Shown one piece after another: positions 3,712 to 5,376 of a stretch of 5,376 bases of DNA; within the stretch, counting starts at the first letter, position 1, and every line of letters begins with the position of its first letter. The translations under genes and the position numbers were made by a program. Source of the stretch: an uncultured Alistipes sp. (lineage in GTDB: Bacteria; Bacteroidota; Bacteroidia; Bacteroidales; Rikenellaceae); contig USCH01000045.1 in assembly GCA_900553175.1 (NCBI GenBank), positions 1-5,376 on the forward strand, in the 5' to 3' direction. The notes beneath the pieces are model-generated. The model saw only the letters and a program-made list of their open reading frames with translations, was not told where the DNA came from and did not search any database.

Positions 3712-5376
3712 TCAGAGTGCGAAAAGGATGAATATCTGCGCGGTCAGCACCCGGAGGAACATCACCATGGGGTAGACCGTGGAGTAGCCCACGGCCGGCA
3801 TGTCGTTGCCCGCCACGCCGTTGGCGAAGGCCAGGGCCGGGGGGTCGGTCATCGAGCCGGCGATCAGACCCATGAGCGTGTAGTAGTTCATCTTCAGATA
3901 GAGCCGGGCGAAGATGCCGACCAGGAGCAGCGGAACGATCGTGATGATGGCTCCGTAGCCGATCCATCGGTAGCCGCCGCCGACGATGGCGTCGACGAAT
4001 CCGTCGCCCGCGCCGATGCCCACGGCGGCGAGGAAGAGCGCGATGCCGATCTCGCGCAGCATGAGGTTGGCGCTCATCGTCGTGTAGGTCACCAGATGGA
4101 AGTGGGTGCCGAAGCGTCCGATGAGGATCGCCACGATCAGCGGGCCGCCCGCCAGGCCCAGCTTCACGGGCTGGGGAACGTTCAGCAGAGGAATCGAGCC
4201 GAGCAGCACGCCCAGAGCGATGCCGACGAAGATGGTCACCAGATTGGGCTGGTCGAGCTTCTTGAGCGAGTTGCCCAGCACGTCGGCCACCTGTGCGACG
4301 GCCTTTTCGGGGCCTACGACCATCACCCGGTCGCCGACCTGGAGTTCGAGACCCTGGTAGGGGATCAGATCGACGCCCGCACGGTTGACGCGCGTGAGCG
4401 TGATGCCGTATTTGGTGCGCAGACGCAGGTCGGAGAACTTCTTGCCGTTGATCGAGGGCTTGGTGATGAGGATGCGGCGCGAGATGAGCTCGGCGTGGGG
4501 CGTGTTGTTGCCCCACTCCTCGTCGGTCAGCTCCACGCGGCGGCCGAAGAAGGCGACGATCGCCTCGGTGTCCTCGGCCTGGCAGATCACCCACAGCCTG
4601 TCGCCCGTATGGATCACCGTGTCGGCGTCGGCCATCGAAATGGCGCCGTCGGCCGACATGACGCGCGAAATGACGAACTGGCGGTTGATCAGATCGCGCA
4701 CGTAGGAGACCGTGCGGCCGTCGAGCATCGCGTTGGTGAACTCGACCGACACCTTGTCGGCGAACTTCTGTTCGCGCGAAAGAGCGGCCAGCGCCTCGTC
4801 CTCCTTTTCGAACTTCACGCGCAGGGCATAGCGGATGAAGATCATCGAGAAGATGATGCCCACCACGCCCAGCGGGTAGGCCACGGCGTAACCCAGGGCG
4901 ATCGAGGGATCGTTCACGCCCGAGGCATCGGCGTAGGCCTGCTGGGCGGCGCCCAGACCGGGGGTGTTGGTCACGGCGCCCGAAAGAATGCCGACCATCG
5001 TCGGGATGGGGGTGCCCGTGACGATGTGGATCACATAGGCCGTGGCCACGCCCAGCAGCACGATGGCCGAGGCGCAGGCCACCAGCGTCATGCCGCCGTG
5101 CTTGAACGAGGAGAAGAATCCCGGGCCCACCTGGAGGCCGATCGAGAAGACGAACAGGATGAGTCCGAACTCCTGGACGAAGTGGCGCACCTGGCCGTCG
5201 ATCGTCATGCCGAAGTGGCTGAGGACGATGCCGACGAAAAGAATCCACGTGATGCCGAGCGAGATGCCGCCGATCTTGACCTTGCCGAGCAGAATGCCCA
5301 GCGTGATGACCAGAGCGAGCGTCAGGACCGCATGAGCGATGCCGTTACCGAAAAAGAGCGAGTACAACCACTCCAT
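3712..5376 (-). CDS. AAE-family (YidE/AspT-like) membrane transporter with two TrkA-C domains, 554 aa
   Basis: This inner-membrane protein belongs to the aspartate:alanine exchanger family (TC 2.A.81) and closely resembles E. coli YidE (553 aa) along its whole length. The N-terminal membrane half (about 12-185) contains QEFGLILFVFSIGLQVGPGFF (68-88) and the conserved GAVTNTPGLGAAQQ (133-146). Two soluble TrkA-C (RCK_C) domains follow, at roughly 205-285 and 295-375; such domains bind small ligands and probably gate transport. The C-terminal membrane half (about 378-554) ends with GSMTDPPALAFAN (507-519), the partner of the first motif, and a last helix. AspT itself exchanges aspartate for alanine, but the substrate of YidE-like members is unknown and cannot be read from this sequence. 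The ATG occupies the last three bases of the window, so the promoter and ribosome site are not visible; the start agrees with the YidE length. A terminator follows the stop codon. Confidence 0.94.
   Translation of the reverse strand: MEWLYSLFFGNGIAHAVLTLALVITLGILLGKVKIGGISLGITWILFVGIVLSHFGMTIDGQVRHFVQEFGLILFVFSIGLQVGPGFFSSFKHGGMTLVACASAIVLLGVATAYVIHIVTGTPIPTMVGILSGAVTNTPGLGAAQQAYADASGVNDPSIALGYAVAYPLGVVGIIFSMIFIRYALRVKFEKEDEALAALSREQKFADKVSVEFTNAMLDGRTVSYVRDLINRQFVISRVMSADGAISMADADTVIHTGDRLWVICQAEDTEAIVAFFGRRVELTDEEWGNNTPHAELISRRILITKPSINGKKFSDLRLRTKYGITLTRVNRAGVDLIPYQGLELQVGDRVMVVGPEKAVAQVADVLGNSLKKLDQPNLVTIFVGIALGVLLGSIPLLNVPQPVKLGLAGGPLIVAILIGRFGTHFHLVTYTTMSANLMLREIGIALFLAAVGIGAGDGFVDAIVGGGYRWIGYGAIITIVPLLLVGIFARLYLKMNYYTLMGLIAGSMTDPPALAFANGVAGNDMPAVGYSTVYPMVMFLRVLTAQIFILFAL

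Noticed and set aside
3653..5248. Minus-strand 531-aa frame overlapping the transporter gene
   Set aside because: It is an out-of-frame shadow of the same strand, dominated by Arg, Gly, His and Pro, whereas the other frame gives a full-length YidE-like protein.

Overview
The window is GC-rich chromosomal DNA that looks like a member of the Bacteroidales, most likely an Alistipes-type organism. The pointers are promoters with TATCTTTG-type -7 boxes, leaders mostly without a Shine-Dalgarno, a tmRNA gene that does not encode its CCA end, and proteins resembling Bacteroidetes homologues. The genus is inference; the phylum-level reading is firmer.

Layout, left to right. Positions 1-295 are the 3' part of the tmRNA gene (ssrA, plus strand). 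The window opens inside the tag reading frame, which ends Leu-Ala-Leu-Ala-Ala-stop, and a classic terminator follows (298-329). Positions 330-553 hold no gene but carry a two-unit, promoter-bearing repeat (about 386-531). This drives a tight two-gene plus-strand unit: a cytoplasmic cyclophilin-type peptidyl-prolyl isomerase (554-1003) and purT, the formate-dependent GAR transformylase (1009-2184), five bases apart. A strong hairpin terminator (2216-2250) closes that unit. Converging from the right is a minus-strand class I/II PLP aminotransferase (2270-3457). Its upstream region (3458-3711) carries a second, inverted copy of the same promoter repeat. It also holds the terminator of the last gene, a minus-strand AAE-family (YidE/AspT-like) membrane transporter with two TrkA-C domains (3712-5376), whose start codon is exactly at the window edge.

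How the genes fit together: purT makes formyl-GAR for purine synthesis from formate. The cyclophilin is a general folding enzyme that shares its transcript. The aminotransferase and the transporter each appear to be separate transcription units, because a terminator separates them and the aminotransferase has its own promoter region. All four proteins are housekeeping or metabolic types, and no defence, CRISPR or integrase-type mobile system is visible.

The most unusual structure is non-coding. A roughly 145-bp element made of two tandem units of about 73-76 bp lies immediately upstream of both the cyclophilin and the aminotransferase genes, in opposite orientations. Each unit has a TATCTTTG-like box and a GC-rich inverted-repeat core. 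The element ends at the -7 box about 25 bases from each start codon, so it looks like a dispersed, ready-made promoter cassette.
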